The notes under the pieces were generated by a model, which ran no database searches, was not told the DNA's origin, and saw only the letters and a program-made list of their open reading frames with translations. Positions 9,567 to 19,127 of a stretch of DNA of 43,873 nucleotides are shown one piece after another. How positions within the stretch are numbered: position 1 is the stretch's first letter; every line of letters begins with the position of its first letter. Source of the DNA: a virus; IMG/VR virus record IMGVR_UViG_3300025669_000068, positions 1 to 43,873 of that record, one strand, 5' to 3'. Both the position numbers and the translations under genes were made by a program.

Positions 9567-9914
9567 TTATAACCTTCCATTATCGATTGTTGTATCTAAT
9601 CCTTTCCGTGTACTGACTGAAGTTAAATCACAATTTTTAGATAATAATATTTGTTTTGCAATTTTTGGTTTTGCCATATCTAATAACTTCTCATAAGGTA
9701 ATCCTGTATTATCACTTTCCATTTGTTCTAATATTTTTTGAATAATTATATTATGACCTTGAAAATCTTTATTCTTATCTATAAATTCTTTTGTAATCTT
9801 ACTCATACTTATATGTTCTTGGATTAAGTTTCCCATAACTTCAGGCATACGAAGAAGTACTTTTTCAGTAACAGTAAATACTATATCATTCATTTGATCA
9901 TTTGATAATTCCAT
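9567..9914 (-). CDS. Unknown helical protein in virion operon, 115 aa
   Basis: A mostly helical, charged protein (TVTEKVLLRMPEVMGNLIQE, FQGHNIIIQKILEQME). It is packed tightly between the adaptor candidate gene (3-base gap) and a tail protein gene (2-base gap). It has no cysteine-metal motif, signal peptide or membrane segment. The position suggests a small neck component or tail chaperone, but nothing in the sequence proves this. Confidence 0.6.
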   Translation of the reverse strand: MELSNDQMNDIVFTVTEKVLLRMPEVMGNLIQEHISMSKITKEFIDKNKDFQGHNIIIQKILEQMESDNTGLPYEKLLDMAKPKIAKQILLSKNCDLTSVSTRKGLDTTIDNGRL

Positions 9915-9917
9915 ATG

Positions 9918-10643
9918 TTATCCTTCTATTTGATTAATTCCATAAGATTCTTCTTCAACTACATCTTTATTCATTTCCATTACATCCTCTTTAATCGCAC
10001 TTAACCAGTTCTTTGCATTCTCAGTTCCTCTACTATGACATTCTAATTTATATTGAGCAGCTCGAATAAGTAATTCATTTTCCTCTATTGTCCAAAAATT
10101 TTCATCAGCATCAGCACTTAAATCAACATTTTTAAACAATCCATTAACCTCAACAACATAAGCTTCATCAGCAGGAGGAACAATAATAACCCCACGATAA
10201 TCATACTTCTTATCTGTTTCTATCCAAGTCTTATTAATAAAAGTACCAAGAGACTCTTGATCAGTTGTTTCTAATGCTCGAAGTTCCGCAAGAGCGTAAT
10301 AAGCAGGAGCTCCATTATCTGTACTTGTAGCAAGTTCTGTATACAATCCTTTTAATTCATTCAAAGTAATCTTTTCTAATTGATAACGCTCCTCTGAATT
10401 ATTTACCCATATCTCATTAACCACCCTGCAATGATGTTGAAATGTTATACTATATTCTCCTCTTGCAAGAGAATAATATAACTTCGCTTTTTCAGCATTT
10501 ATTAACGCCAATTTCCCAAGCATCTTCATACCTGAGTTGATGTAATAATTAGCTCCCTTATCAACATAATCAACTGTATCTACAACAAGATCATATCTTC
10601 CAGACTCTTTTACAAATTGTGTTCTCACTTGAAGTAAATTCAT
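9918..10643 (-). CDS. Head-to-tail adaptor candidate, 241 aa
   Basis: ATG 10643 (MNLLQVRTQFVKESGRYDL) is preferred to a TTG five codons upstream, because GAGG lies at proper spacing before it. The N-terminal pattern, with a predicted helix then DYVDKGANYYINSGMKML, and the long helical middle resemble adaptor proteins that sit under the portal of short-tailed phages (phage adaptor/DUF6682-like). It follows the major capsid gene and a hairpin, and precedes the tail genes, which is the usual adaptor position. Family assignment is from pattern memory, not a search. Confidence 0.6.
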   Translation of the reverse strand: MNLLQVRTQFVKESGRYDLVVDTVDYVDKGANYYINSGMKMLGKLALINAEKAKLYYSLARGEYSITFQHHCRVVNEIWVNNSEERYQLEKITLNELKGLYTELATSTDNGAPAYYALAELRALETTDQESLGTFINKTWIETDKKYDYRGVIIVPPADEAYVVEVNGLFKNVDLSADADENFWTIEENELLIRAAQYKLECHSRGTENAKNWLSAIKEDVMEMNKDVVEEESYGINQIEG

Positions 10644-10669
10644 ATTCTTTTTCCTCAAAGATTAAAAGT

Positions 10670-10699
10670 TAAACAAGGGCAGTTTCCCACCCTTGCTTA
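10670..10699 (-). terminator. Hairpin after the major capsid gene
   Basis: CAAGGG (10674-10679) pairs with CCCTTG (10690-10695), with partial extension beyond one mismatch. On the minus strand it is followed by TTTAACTTTT. It lies between the capsid gene (ends 10735) and the adaptor gene (starts 10643). It probably acts as a partial terminator that keeps capsid mRNA in excess over tail mRNA. Confidence 0.6.
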
Positions 10700-10703
10700 G
10701 TTT

Positions 10704-10718
10704 GTTCAATTATTGAAC
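10704..10718. promoter_or_regulatory. Dispersed palindrome site 2
   Basis: GTTCAATTATTGAAC followed by ACCAATTA. It lies in the 91-bp gap between the capsid and adaptor genes, next to a terminator-like hairpin. The flank ACCAATTA is shared with the sites at 26718, 31436 and 38340. Confidence 0.7.
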
Positions 10719-10734
10719 ACCAATTACATAATTT

Positions 10735-12051
10735 CTATGCTGTATTAGTATCTCCAAATCCTGTTAAATAAGCCCAAGATAATGGAAGATTATATTCCAA
10801 GCCTGCCTCAGTTAAGAACTCTTCTTTAATACCATCAATTCTTGTATAGCCAGTATTAGTTTTTCCAATACCCTCACCAATAAAATGAGTATCACGATTC
10901 TGAAGATATTTATAATTAACATTTTCTGGTTCATAAATAACCATGATATTCCGAGTAGTTGTTTCCATAGAAAATAATGGATGCGTCATAAGATATATAC
11001 TACCCATAGCAGTTATAAACTCAGTAACTTTAATACCATACACAGTAGTTGTTGGACCAAAGGCGAAATCTCCACCAGCTTTAACTAAACGATTAAGTGC
11101 AAGTAATGCACCAGAACCACATAAAGCTAATTTATCAGACATACCATAACGAAAACAAATTTCAAGTTGAGTCTCAAACCAATGTTCTCCACCAGCAAGC
11201 CATGATTGTCCAGAATAAGCACTCGCAAGAGCATAATTACTTACAGTACCTGTTGAACCACCTTGTCCAGTATAACCACCTCTAATAGCAGGAATCAAAC
11301 CTAAAGTTGTTTTTTCAGGTTTTCCATTCGTACCTGTACCATCTGAAGGAACACCCCATAAAAATGCTTTTTCTATCTCAATAGTATGATTTTCCAAAGT
11401 CTCCATTTTAATCCGTTGGTAATAATCAGGCTGTGTTCGAAGTTTAGTCTGCATTGCTGATCCTGTAATCTCCAAAGGAGTACGAAAAATCTGCATAAAG
11501 TTATACCATTTAGTAGGATCAGATGCCATTGAATCAGGCATAGCCGCACCTTCAGAATTAATATTACCTGCAATTAACATTACATCAGCATCTGATAAAT
11601 CACCAGAAGAACTATTATCATCATCTTCAAGTAGCTTAACTCTTGCATAAGAATTAGCACCATTAGACACTCTATCAGTAACTTTTGCAATAACATCAAC
11701 AGTTAAATCAGACGCATCTCGTAAAGTAACCTGATGCCCAACTCTGAAAAATGCAATATCAGCAGCTATCATTTTCATATACAAAACAGTCCCTGCAACA
11801 GCACCAGAAGTATAAGAAATAGAAAGATCTGAATCTGTATACCTTCCAGTAATAACCCCTCTTGATGTAGGAAGTCCTTTTGTCCACCAATAGTATTCTG
11901 AATCAGTACAAGATACCTTCTTCATCTTACTCATAAGAGCAGTTATTGGAGCCATTCCATTTGGTTTGTAATATAATATTTGTTCTTTCCAACTTTTTGG
12001 ACGTTCATCTGTAGCCCAATCATCTGTTCCTCTCATTCCAAATAAAGTCAT
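10735..12051 (-). CDS. Major capsid protein (SU10/DUF5309-like), 438 aa
   Basis: Length and motifs fit an HK97-fold major capsid protein of the SU10-like/DUF5309 type. The N-terminus has MAPITALMSKMKKVSCTDSE followed by YYWWTKG. Later come the pattern LALCGSGALLALNRLV, a YGIKVTEFITAMGSIYLMTHPLF strand region and a C-terminal segment with GYTRIDGIKEEFLTEAGLE. It follows the scaffold and capsid-associated genes and precedes the adaptor, the standard order for the head module. It would form the icosahedral shell. Confidence 0.85.
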   Translation of the reverse strand: MTLFGMRGTDDWATDERPKSWKEQILYYKPNGMAPITALMSKMKKVSCTDSEYYWWTKGLPTSRGVITGRYTDSDLSISYTSGAVAGTVLYMKMIAADIAFFRVGHQVTLRDASDLTVDVIAKVTDRVSNGANSYARVKLLEDDDNSSSGDLSDADVMLIAGNINSEGAAMPDSMASDPTKWYNFMQIFRTPLEITGSAMQTKLRTQPDYYQRIKMETLENHTIEIEKAFLWGVPSDGTGTNGKPEKTTLGLIPAIRGGYTGQGGSTGTVSNYALASAYSGQSWLAGGEHWFETQLEICFRYGMSDKLALCGSGALLALNRLVKAGGDFAFGPTTTVYGIKVTEFITAMGSIYLMTHPLFSMETTTRNIMVIYEPENVNYKYLQNRDTHFIGEGIGKTNTGYTRIDGIKEEFLTEAGLEYNLPLSWAYLTGFGDTNTA

Positions 12052-12076
12052 ATTCTTTTCTCCTTATTATTTAATA

Positions 12077-13657
12077 TTATGCTGTTACAGAATTATCAAC
12101 ATAAGTAACATAAACATCTGTTGAACCAGCATCAAATTCATCCCAATCATGAGTTGTTGGTGTACCACTAAAGTATACACTTGTAGCACTTGCACTTGGT
12201 GCAAGAACAAAACCACCAGCAGCTGCTGTATAGTTTAAATCTCCAACACCATCTACATTTGCAGAAGCAGCATAATCACCAGCTCCTGTAGTACTACCAA
12301 GTTCTACTCCAAAACCAGCTTCATCACCAACAGAACCATGCCATTTTATTGTACAATGAGCAACTACATCTAATACCCTTCCAAGTGCTGGAATTATAGT
12401 TGTTGCACCAAGTTGAATTGACTGTTCTACTTTATCAGCATCACCAGTGAAATCTCCATAAGCTACAGTATACTTCAATGTTTTTACATTAAAATAACCA
12501 GTTGTTCCTTGACAAATATTAGGTGTAACAACAATCAAACCACCATCGAGAGTAATTCCTGTAGATGCCTCAAGTTCAATAGTAGGTGCAGTTACCTTTA
12601 CTACATTATCTGCAATAAAATCCCCTTGCCCATCAGCAGATGATTGGAGATATATCCCACCATCTCGGAGAAATATCTGTTTATCAGTATCAACAATAAC
12701 ATCACCATTAACATTAATATCACCAGTACCAGTAGTTAATTCATGTACTCCATCGATAGTAACATCACCATCAAGAAGAATAGATGTAATTGCTTCAAGC
12801 TCAATTGTAGGAGCAGTAATTTGTGCTCTCGTATCAGCAATAGCATCTAACTGCCCATCAGTAGAGGATTGAATATAAAGGTCAGTATCTCTAAATTGAA
12901 TCTTCTTATCTGTTGCTACAGTTACATCACCTGCAAGACTATCAACAGTAATAACCCCTGTTGTTGCCATAGTTGCATCACCAGAAATAGCTGCTGCAGC
13001 ACAAGTTTCTCCTGCACCTTGACCAATAACAAGTGATCCAGCACCAGAGTTATCTAATAACGTAACATCAATATCTGTTTTTGTTCCAACAAGTACAGTT
13101 CCAGCAGCAGCAGAAATCATTGTATCTTCAACTGCTTTAGCACCGATTGTAACATCACCATCATTTGCCATTGTAACATCACCAGAAAGAGCAACACTTG
13201 TCATTGTAGTAGCATTACCTACAAGAATTTTTGTATCACCTTTACCAGATAATGCAGTAGGAGCACTGGCTGCACCACCAATAATAACTGATCCTTGTGC
13301 TAATGCATCCATTTTTGCAAGTGTCACAGCATCATCAACAAGTGCAGCTGTATCAACACTACCTGCCGCAATAGAAGAAGCGATAACATCAAAATTACAT
13401 GATGTATTTGTACCGACATTTTCATATCTTCCTGTAGTACCTGCACCAACATCAGTATCAATAAAAATACATCCCTTAGCATAGCCGGAAGTTGTATTTA
13501 CTGGTACATCAGTTCCTGTAGCTTTTACTATATCATGATCTTCATCATATTCCATTACAAGAATATTATTAGTAGTACCAGCATTTGCTGCTAGCTTAAC
13601 TTCACCATTTCTAATAATACTCTTTAAAGGAGTTGTTAAAAAATTATCCGCTCTCAT
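12077..13657 (-). CDS. Capsid decoration / head fiber-like protein, 526 aa
   Basis: The N-terminal 95 residues look like a capsid-binding domain (EVKLAANAGTTNNILVMEY, GCIFIDTDVGAGTTGRYEN). The middle is built of Gly/Asp/Thr-rich repeats (SGDVTMANDGDVTIG, SGDATMATTGVITV). Two similar blocks of roughly 65 residues each contain a form of FRDTDLYIQSSTDGQ and APTIELEA. The C-terminal 130 residues form a separate beta-rich domain. This layout fits a fiber or decoration protein attached to the capsid. It lies just before the capsid gene, as such genes usually do. It is not an enzyme. Confidence 0.7.
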   Translation of the reverse strand: MRADNFLTTPLKSIIRNGEVKLAANAGTTNNILVMEYDEDHDIVKATGTDVPVNTTSGYAKGCIFIDTDVGAGTTGRYENVGTNTSCNFDVIASSIAAGSVDTAALVDDAVTLAKMDALAQGSVIIGGAASAPTALSGKGDTKILVGNATTMTSVALSGDVTMANDGDVTIGAKAVEDTMISAAAGTVLVGTKTDIDVTLLDNSGAGSLVIGQGAGETCAAAAISGDATMATTGVITVDSLAGDVTVATDKKIQFRDTDLYIQSSTDGQLDAIADTRAQITAPTIELEAITSILLDGDVTIDGVHELTTGTGDINVNGDVIVDTDKQIFLRDGGIYLQSSADGQGDFIADNVVKVTAPTIELEASTGITLDGGLIVVTPNICQGTTGYFNVKTLKYTVAYGDFTGDADKVEQSIQLGATTIIPALGRVLDVVAHCTIKWHGSVGDEAGFGVELGSTTGAGDYAASANVDGVGDLNYTAAAGGFVLAPSASATSVYFSGTPTTHDWDEFDAGSTDVYVTYVDNSVTA

Positions 13658-13669
13658 ATATTACCCCCT

Positions 13670-14461
13670 TTATTGTAGACCACATTCGAATGAGATCATT
13701 TCAACAGCAGCAGCTGGAGTAGTTGCACCAAGTTGATAAAAGAAAGGAACAACAACCTCAGCATCATCAAAGGTAAATGCAGCAGTTGTACTAGGTGGCA
13801 TACCATCAATTTTATATGTAACAACACCAGCAGCACTTACATAAACAGCAAGTTCATGAATCTCAGCATCTGCCCAATCATCAGTTGTGTCAGTAGTTGT
13901 TGTATTACCATCATTAAGAATAGTCTCAATAGTAATGTTACCAGAAATAGTATTTAACGATGCCATTTCATCATAATCATCAAGAGCTTTCTGATAATCT
14001 TCAACCTTTCTAAATCCAAATGCACAATCATCAGTCCCTGCAACTACACTGATGTAATATTTAAGTTTAGCATAAAATGCAGGAGAAGTACCAACAGTAA
14101 AAACTCCTTTATTATTTGCATTAATTCCAAGACAATACTCTATTCCTTCATCATCTGTTTCATCTTGAACAATATTTAATCCATAAGTACCTAAAGAACC
14201 ACTGTCAATAGTCTGTGTACCTATCACATGAATCTCCCAAGTACAATCATCAATAGTACAAAGATTCTCATCTCCATCAGTTCCAGTAGCAGCACCAGCA
14301 CCTAACTTTGCTACAGTAATTGGAGTAGTATTAAACTCACATTGAATAGTATCTCCTTGGACATCTTTAATTGGTCCAGATACATTCAAACCATTAGGAA
14401 GTTCTATTGGACCTCCCTTTTGAAAACTTTCTACAAATTCATTATATCGACTTTCAGTCAT
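13670..14461 (-). CDS. Capsid-associated beta-sandwich protein, 263 aa
   Basis: It starts MTESRYNEFVESFQKGGPIE, then reads as a beta-sandwich: TWEIHVIGTQTIDSGSLG, AFYAKLKYYISVVAG, DDCAFGFRK, AVYVSAAGVVTYKIDG and a final EMISFECGLQ. The strand pattern is like LamG/concanavalin-type folds found in phage head decoration proteins. It is encoded between the scaffold and the larger decoration protein, consistent with a head surface protein. Confidence 0.62.
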   Translation of the reverse strand: MTESRYNEFVESFQKGGPIELPNGLNVSGPIKDVQGDTIQCEFNTTPITVAKLGAGAATGTDGDENLCTIDDCTWEIHVIGTQTIDSGSLGTYGLNIVQDETDDEGIEYCLGINANNKGVFTVGTSPAFYAKLKYYISVVAGTDDCAFGFRKVEDYQKALDDYDEMASLNTISGNITIETILNDGNTTTTDTTDDWADAEIHELAVYVSAAGVVTYKIDGMPPSTTAAFTFDDAEVVVPFFYQLGATTPAAAVEMISFECGLQ

Positions 14462-14472
14462 AAATTATCTCC

Positions 14473-15360
14473 TTATTGTAATACTTCATTCATATCATCT
14501 ATCTCACTTTGCATGCCAGTAGCTTTTTTCTTACTTCCTTTCCTGGCTCCTTTTGGTTTTACAAATGCAGGTTTCTTCTTCACTTTCCCAGTCTCAGAAG
14601 AATTCTTATTTGTCTTCCCTTTTGTTTTCTTTATTCCTAATTCTTTATAAACAACAGTTGCTGCTTTATCAAGAATCTTTTGCATATTAAATCCAGGACC
14701 TGCTTTTTCAGCAAGTTCCTTTGCTGTCGTAGCTACATACTTTTTAACATGAGATAAGGCAGGATGGGCGGTATAGAAATCAGTTTTAAGTTTATCAGAA
14801 CTTGATCTTGTTTTCATATTTTTGGAAATTAAATCAGGAGTAACTTCCATAATTTTATTAACAGTTTCATTATGAATTTGTTTTCCATATGATGTTAATA
14901 AAGATTTAAAAGCTTCTGCTTCATCATTATTATATTCAAGTTCTGTGATAAAAGAATCAAATTCAGGAGTCTTAAAAAAGTCAATCTTCTCTTCCTTTTT
15001 ATCCTTCGTATCTTCCTTCCCCTCTTTACTAAGAAGTTTATTCACAACAGTAAGAAGTTCAGCAATTTGTTCTTTTTGCTCATTTACTATTTTACTTAAT
15101 TCTGATTCTTCTTCATCTTCCTCTTCATCATCCTCTCCTTCTTCCTCTTCATCATCATCAGAGTTTTCTTGGTCTTTTTCTTCCTCTCCTTCATCTTCTT
15201 CATCTTCTTGAGATTCCTCTTCACTCTCTTCAATTGAATCTTCATCCTTTGAATCCTTTTCAATAGATTCTTCATCATAACTATCACCAAGTACTGAAGT
15301 CATTTCTGCAATATCAGTAGCCACATTATCATCATTTGACTCTACTTCTTTCTTACTCAT
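14473..15360 (-). CDS. Capsid scaffolding protein candidate, 295 aa
   Basis: Residues about 14-90 are extremely acidic (runs of Asp/Glu/Ser), then a coiled-coil stretch (SKIVNEQKEQIAELLTVVNK), a helical middle and a basic Lys-rich C-terminal part. An acidic, helical protein with a basic end just before the capsid genes is typical of scaffolds, whose basic C-terminus binds the inside of the shell. Its start overlaps the upstream gene by 8 bases. The acidic repeat also creates spurious open frames in both other strands and frames here. Confidence 0.78.
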   Translation of the reverse strand: MSKKEVESNDDNVATDIAEMTSVLGDSYDEESIEKDSKDEDSIEESEEESQEDEEDEGEEEKDQENSDDDEEEEGEDDEEEDEEESELSKIVNEQKEQIAELLTVVNKLLSKEGKEDTKDKKEEKIDFFKTPEFDSFITELEYNNDEAEAFKSLLTSYGKQIHNETVNKIMEVTPDLISKNMKTRSSSDKLKTDFYTAHPALSHVKKYVATTAKELAEKAGPGFNMQKILDKAATVVYKELGIKKTKGKTNKNSSETGKVKKKPAFVKPKGARKGSKKKATGMQSEIDDMNEVLQ

Positions 15361-15667
15361 TTGATTCTCCCTCTTTCAGTTCTGAATCATCAGAAATTTT
15401 ATTATTTAACATATCTTGAAAAATCTCTTTCATTTCTAAAAGATTTCTCTTCCTTCCTCTAAAAGTATCACATTGTCTTCCAGTGTAGGTTACATCAAAA
15501 TCATCAAGCATTAATGAAGTTTCAGCAATTCTTAAATCAATTTCATTTAAATAATCTTGATAAATGGAAGTCTTTATAAATCTTTCAATTTCCATAGGTG
15601 AGGAGAGAATTTTTCCATAACTCCCATTATCACCTTGATTAAATATAACCTTATCATTCTTACCCAT
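15353..15667 (-). CDS. Unknown protein between portal and scaffold, 104 aa
   Basis: Its ATG shares one base with the portal stop codon (TAATG), so translation is coupled, and its 3' end overlaps the scaffold gene. The sequence has a helical middle (MEIERFIKTSIYQDYLNEI) and a basic patch (TFRGRKRNLLEMKEIFQDML). Similar small genes accompany portals in many podoviruses, but no function can be read from the sequence. Confidence 0.65.
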   Translation of the reverse strand: MGKNDKVIFNQGDNGSYGKILSSPMEIERFIKTSIYQDYLNEIDLRIAETSLMLDDFDVTYTGRQCDTFRGRKRNLLEMKEIFQDMLNNKISDDSELKEGESNE

Positions 15668-17532
15668 TACACTGCCTCCCGTATAGGAACTATATTTCCT
15701 GCTTGAGCATCTTTTGCAATCTGCTCGTTAGGCTGTACATTAGCACCTCGACGAATAAAATTATCTACATTCTTAACTCCATCAGCACGCATAAGTTGTT
15801 TGAAAATATTCACAATATCAAACTTCTGAGATAACTCAGGATTTGTTGCAATGAGTTCAAACATCTGCATTGGCATTGTACTATTTCCACCAGGCACACT
15901 TCCATCACGAATGATAACATCATAATTAACATCTAAATCACCAGGAGATATTTTCATCCTTCCTCGTGAAATACTTCCTTTATATTCCTCTAAAAGAACC
16001 TCTGACCAATCTCCGATAACTTTAACATACATATCATCATCCATCATTTGTTGAGTGTGTTCTGCAAAGAATTCACCAATATCTTGCATCCCTTGTAACC
16101 CAATAACTTTAGCAACTCGTTCAAGTCTGTTCATACCTCCTGTAGCAGTACCTTGAAATTCAGCTTTAGTAACTCTTTCTGGTCCTCCAGTTCTTTGACT
16201 TCCCATATTAGATGGATCTGTTGCTGCTGTCTTTTGCATCATATCCATAATAAAAGAACTATCGCCAATATTATTTCTAGTAATATCATTTATTTGTAAT
16301 TGTTTTACTGCATCATTTATCTTCCCTTGTCCCCATGCAGGTCGTCGCATTCTTGCAATCCCACCAGGTTTTGGATCTTTAAGATCATTTATATTAACAA
16401 GATAAGGATCAACGATTAAAGTATCATTAATAGCTTTACGTACATTAGCTACATGAGAATTTAATAAGAAATCTAACAACCCTTGCATACCAGAAACAAC
16501 TTCAAGGCGACTAAGTGGAGTACTTGAATAACCATCAAAATCAGGACTAATAACTGCTGTTGGAAATTTATCATGATTAAAATTAGCTGGACGAGCGACT
16601 AAGACAACAGAATCTCCAGCAATTCTGAATAACCATTTTTCAGGTCGATCATTATTTCCTAATCCCCATTCTTTAGGAATAATTTTCATATACATAGATA
16701 TTTCAGTTATAGGCTGCATAGAAGTGCTTAACTTTCTTCCATTTGCTCCTGTCCTCAAATATCTTGCTGAATCATCTTTATCATAAATACTAGTTGTTCT
16801 GTTCTCAAGTAAAGATAAATATCTAACATTAAACATATCTTCATCAACAAGTTCATCAGATAAAAGGTCCATATAATTTGTATCACTAACCCATCCAATA
16901 CTTTCTCCATTTTGAATATTATCAACAGATACATTAGGATCAGGGAGATAGCGATAAGGATCAATATTAACAAGAGCATTACCTTCAAAGATACCATTAG
17001 AACTAGTTTTCCATATTGGGGCTACAGCTCCGATACCATAAGTAAATGCATCACGATACATTGTATGAAGATTTAACATTACTTTAAATTTATTACAATG
17101 GAGATTTATTACTTTTTCCATTAATATACTTCCTACAACATCATCAGGAGAATAACCTTCATAACGAAATAACGGATCACGAAAAAAAGCTGCCATCATA
17201 TAAGATAACAAAGTTTCTAAAATAGCATAAGTGTATGGAAAAACAATACTAACAGGTTTTCTATCATCAGTTAATATCACCCCTGATTCTTCATTATCAA
17301 TACGTTTATATGCAGTAAGAAATTTATCTTGTTCATTCCAAGATTCAAATCTACCTTGCATAACTCCAGCAGATTCTTGAGCTCGTTCAAGAACTTTATC
17401 TAAGATAAGATTATGTAAAGCACTTCCAGGTTTTAAATCCAAACCTTCTGGATATTTATAAGAAAAAGTTTCTTTATTTAAACCTTTTCTAATATTTCTT
17501 TTTCCTGCATCTCCATAAATTATTACTGGCAT
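15667..17532 (-). CDS. Portal protein, 621 aa
   Basis: It follows the large terminase by 8 bases. Features of large podoviral portals are visible. An N-terminal wing region has PVSIVFPYTYAILETLLSYM and AAFFRDPLFRYEG. A helical segment follows (VISPDFDGYSSTPLSRLEVV, then QGLLDFLLNSHVANVRKAIN). The clip and crown region reads QRTGGPERVTKAEFQGTATG. Twelve copies would form the ring through which DNA enters and leaves the head. The size, about 620 residues, fits portals of SU10- and P22-like phages. The tail is Ala/Gln-rich and short. Confidence 0.85.
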   Translation of the reverse strand: MPVIIYGDAGKRNIRKGLNKETFSYKYPEGLDLKPGSALHNLILDKVLERAQESAGVMQGRFESWNEQDKFLTAYKRIDNEESGVILTDDRKPVSIVFPYTYAILETLLSYMMAAFFRDPLFRYEGYSPDDVVGSILMEKVINLHCNKFKVMLNLHTMYRDAFTYGIGAVAPIWKTSSNGIFEGNALVNIDPYRYLPDPNVSVDNIQNGESIGWVSDTNYMDLLSDELVDEDMFNVRYLSLLENRTTSIYDKDDSARYLRTGANGRKLSTSMQPITEISMYMKIIPKEWGLGNNDRPEKWLFRIAGDSVVLVARPANFNHDKFPTAVISPDFDGYSSTPLSRLEVVSGMQGLLDFLLNSHVANVRKAINDTLIVDPYLVNINDLKDPKPGGIARMRRPAWGQGKINDAVKQLQINDITRNNIGDSSFIMDMMQKTAATDPSNMGSQRTGGPERVTKAEFQGTATGGMNRLERVAKVIGLQGMQDIGEFFAEHTQQMMDDDMYVKVIGDWSEVLLEEYKGSISRGRMKISPGDLDVNYDVIIRDGSVPGGNSTMPMQMFELIATNPELSQKFDIVNIFKQLMRADGVKNVDNFIRRGANVQPNEQIAKDAQAGNIVPIREAV

Positions 17533-17540
17533 AAAGTCTC

Positions 17541-19106
17541 CTAAATTATTCTTTCATATTCTTCAATTTCATCATTATCTAATTCTGCAAATTCATCTTC
17601 GTAATCATTATCAAGATCATCTGGATCAAAATACATAGCGTATTCATCCATAATTGGAGTTATGTAACTAAATGCATCTATAATATCCTTCAATTTACTT
17701 TTTGGATGCCAGATAAGTTGATTCTCAATTCTTGTACAATTACTTTTATTATGATAAATATAACCAAGTCGATATGCAGGAGAGAGGCTATTTGATATTC
17801 GAAGATCCTTATCTCCTTTAGCATTTAATCCAATATATGTAGGATATATTCCTCGTTTATGCATTTCATTTTTAATAGGTTGACTTACAAATTCATGTAA
17901 TCCATTCTCTTCTACAGCAAGTAAACTCGCATTATACATAAGTACAAGATTAAACATTATATCATATAATGCATCAGGACGTACTTTCTGCCCAATAGCT
18001 TCTCGTAAGAAGATCATTCCTAATGAACGATAAACAGAAACTACTACAATACCAGAATCAGCTGAATGCATTTTAATAGTACGAGCCGGATCAGCTATTA
18101 CAACTGTCACAAGATCTTTAACAGGAATAGATAGTGTTTTCCATTCATCGAGACCGTTCAATTGTTGAACAACCTCTAAATGATCACCACACTCAGTATA
18201 GTATTTAAATGATTCCTCTTTAAATATAGCATCTTTAAGTGAAATCGGTATGTTCATATATTCCATGTAAAAGAGATCAGTACGATCTTTTTGTGTCTCA
18301 GATCCTTGATGATTCTTATACTCTTGTTTAATCTCTTCAGTTGTCATATAATTAGGATCATAAGTATTAAAATCTTGATCACAAATACTAAGTACTTTAT
18401 CTGGAGTGTTTACAGTTAACCAATCATCAGCGTCTATTAAATTCTGTAATAAAGCATCTTCATGCTTGATAGTATCAATATAAATAAATTCTGCTGGTTC
18501 TCCATACTTACTTTCTGTTTTCATTAAATCTGAAAAAAACCAAGTTAATAACTTTTCCCGCTGTTCATTAGATCGAACAAGTTCTACTGTTTCAAGATCA
18601 TCAATAATTATTAACCCTGGTCTATGTCCTAACCAATTTAATCCTCTCACTTGTTGTCCAGCACCACGAGGGAGAATAAATACATCTCCATAGGCTACCC
18701 ATGATTGTTTACTAAAACTATCCTTCATCCCATCTTTTGAAAATTTAATATCTCCAAAATACTTCTGAACACTTTCAGATTGTTGTAATAATCGTTTAAT
18801 AGACTCTGTCTGCATTTCAGCACTTGTAGCACTGTTTGATAAATAAATAATAAAATTAACTTCACGAAAAAGAATTGCTTTAATAACTCGAAGTTTTGCC
18901 AAAGTTGTTTTACCAAGTCCACGAGGAGCAGCAATTGCTTTCTTCTTTCCTGGAGCATCAATAACTTCAAATATTTTTTTATGTAGGATTGAAAAATCAG
19001 TAGTTACTTCTTCTGGAAAAAGAGTTTTATCAAATAACATACTATCAAACATACAAGGACCAAGAAGTTCTTGTAACTCAGGATCATATTTATCAATAAT
19101 AGTCAT
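17541..19106 (-). CDS. terL: Terminase large subunit, 521 aa
   Basis: This is the DNA-packaging motor and nuclease. The ATPase domain has a Walker A at residues 59-68 (AAPRGLGKTT) and a Walker B with catalytic acids at 165-172 (LIIIDDLE). A linker leads to an RNase H-like nuclease with a first aspartate at about 339 (VIADPARTIKMHSADSG), an acidic pair near 399-400 (LAVEENGLHEF), and C-terminal aspartates in KLKDIIDAFSY. The C-terminus is very acidic. All core motifs are present, so it should be functional. The arrangement small terminase, then fiber and lysis genes, then large terminase is unusual in that the subunits are far apart. Confidence 0.95.
   Translation of the reverse strand: MTIIDKYDPELQELLGPCMFDSMLFDKTLFPEEVTTDFSILHKKIFEVIDAPGKKKAIAAPRGLGKTTLAKLRVIKAILFREVNFIIYLSNSATSAEMQTESIKRLLQQSESVQKYFGDIKFSKDGMKDSFSKQSWVAYGDVFILPRGAGQQVRGLNWLGHRPGLIIIDDLETVELVRSNEQREKLLTWFFSDLMKTESKYGEPAEFIYIDTIKHEDALLQNLIDADDWLTVNTPDKVLSICDQDFNTYDPNYMTTEEIKQEYKNHQGSETQKDRTDLFYMEYMNIPISLKDAIFKEESFKYYTECGDHLEVVQQLNGLDEWKTLSIPVKDLVTVVIADPARTIKMHSADSGIVVVSVYRSLGMIFLREAIGQKVRPDALYDIMFNLVLMYNASLLAVEENGLHEFVSQPIKNEMHKRGIYPTYIGLNAKGDKDLRISNSLSPAYRLGYIYHNKSNCTRIENQLIWHPKSKLKDIIDAFSYITPIMDEYAMYFDPDDLDNDYEDEFAELDNDEIEEYERII
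18156..18170. promoter_or_regulatory. Dispersed palindrome site 3
   Basis: GTTCAATTGTTGAAC, preceded by GACC as at sites 24683 and 37242. It lies within the terminase large subunit gene, in the region coding for the linker before the nuclease domain. Confidence 0.6.
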
Positions 19107-19127
19107 TAATTATATATCTTTCTTTTA

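Noticed and set aside
14945-15290. Open frames rich in serine (plus strand) and in lysine/methionine (minus, other frame)
   Set aside because: They are created by the repetitive acidic codons of the scaffold gene in the correct frame and have no ribosome site.
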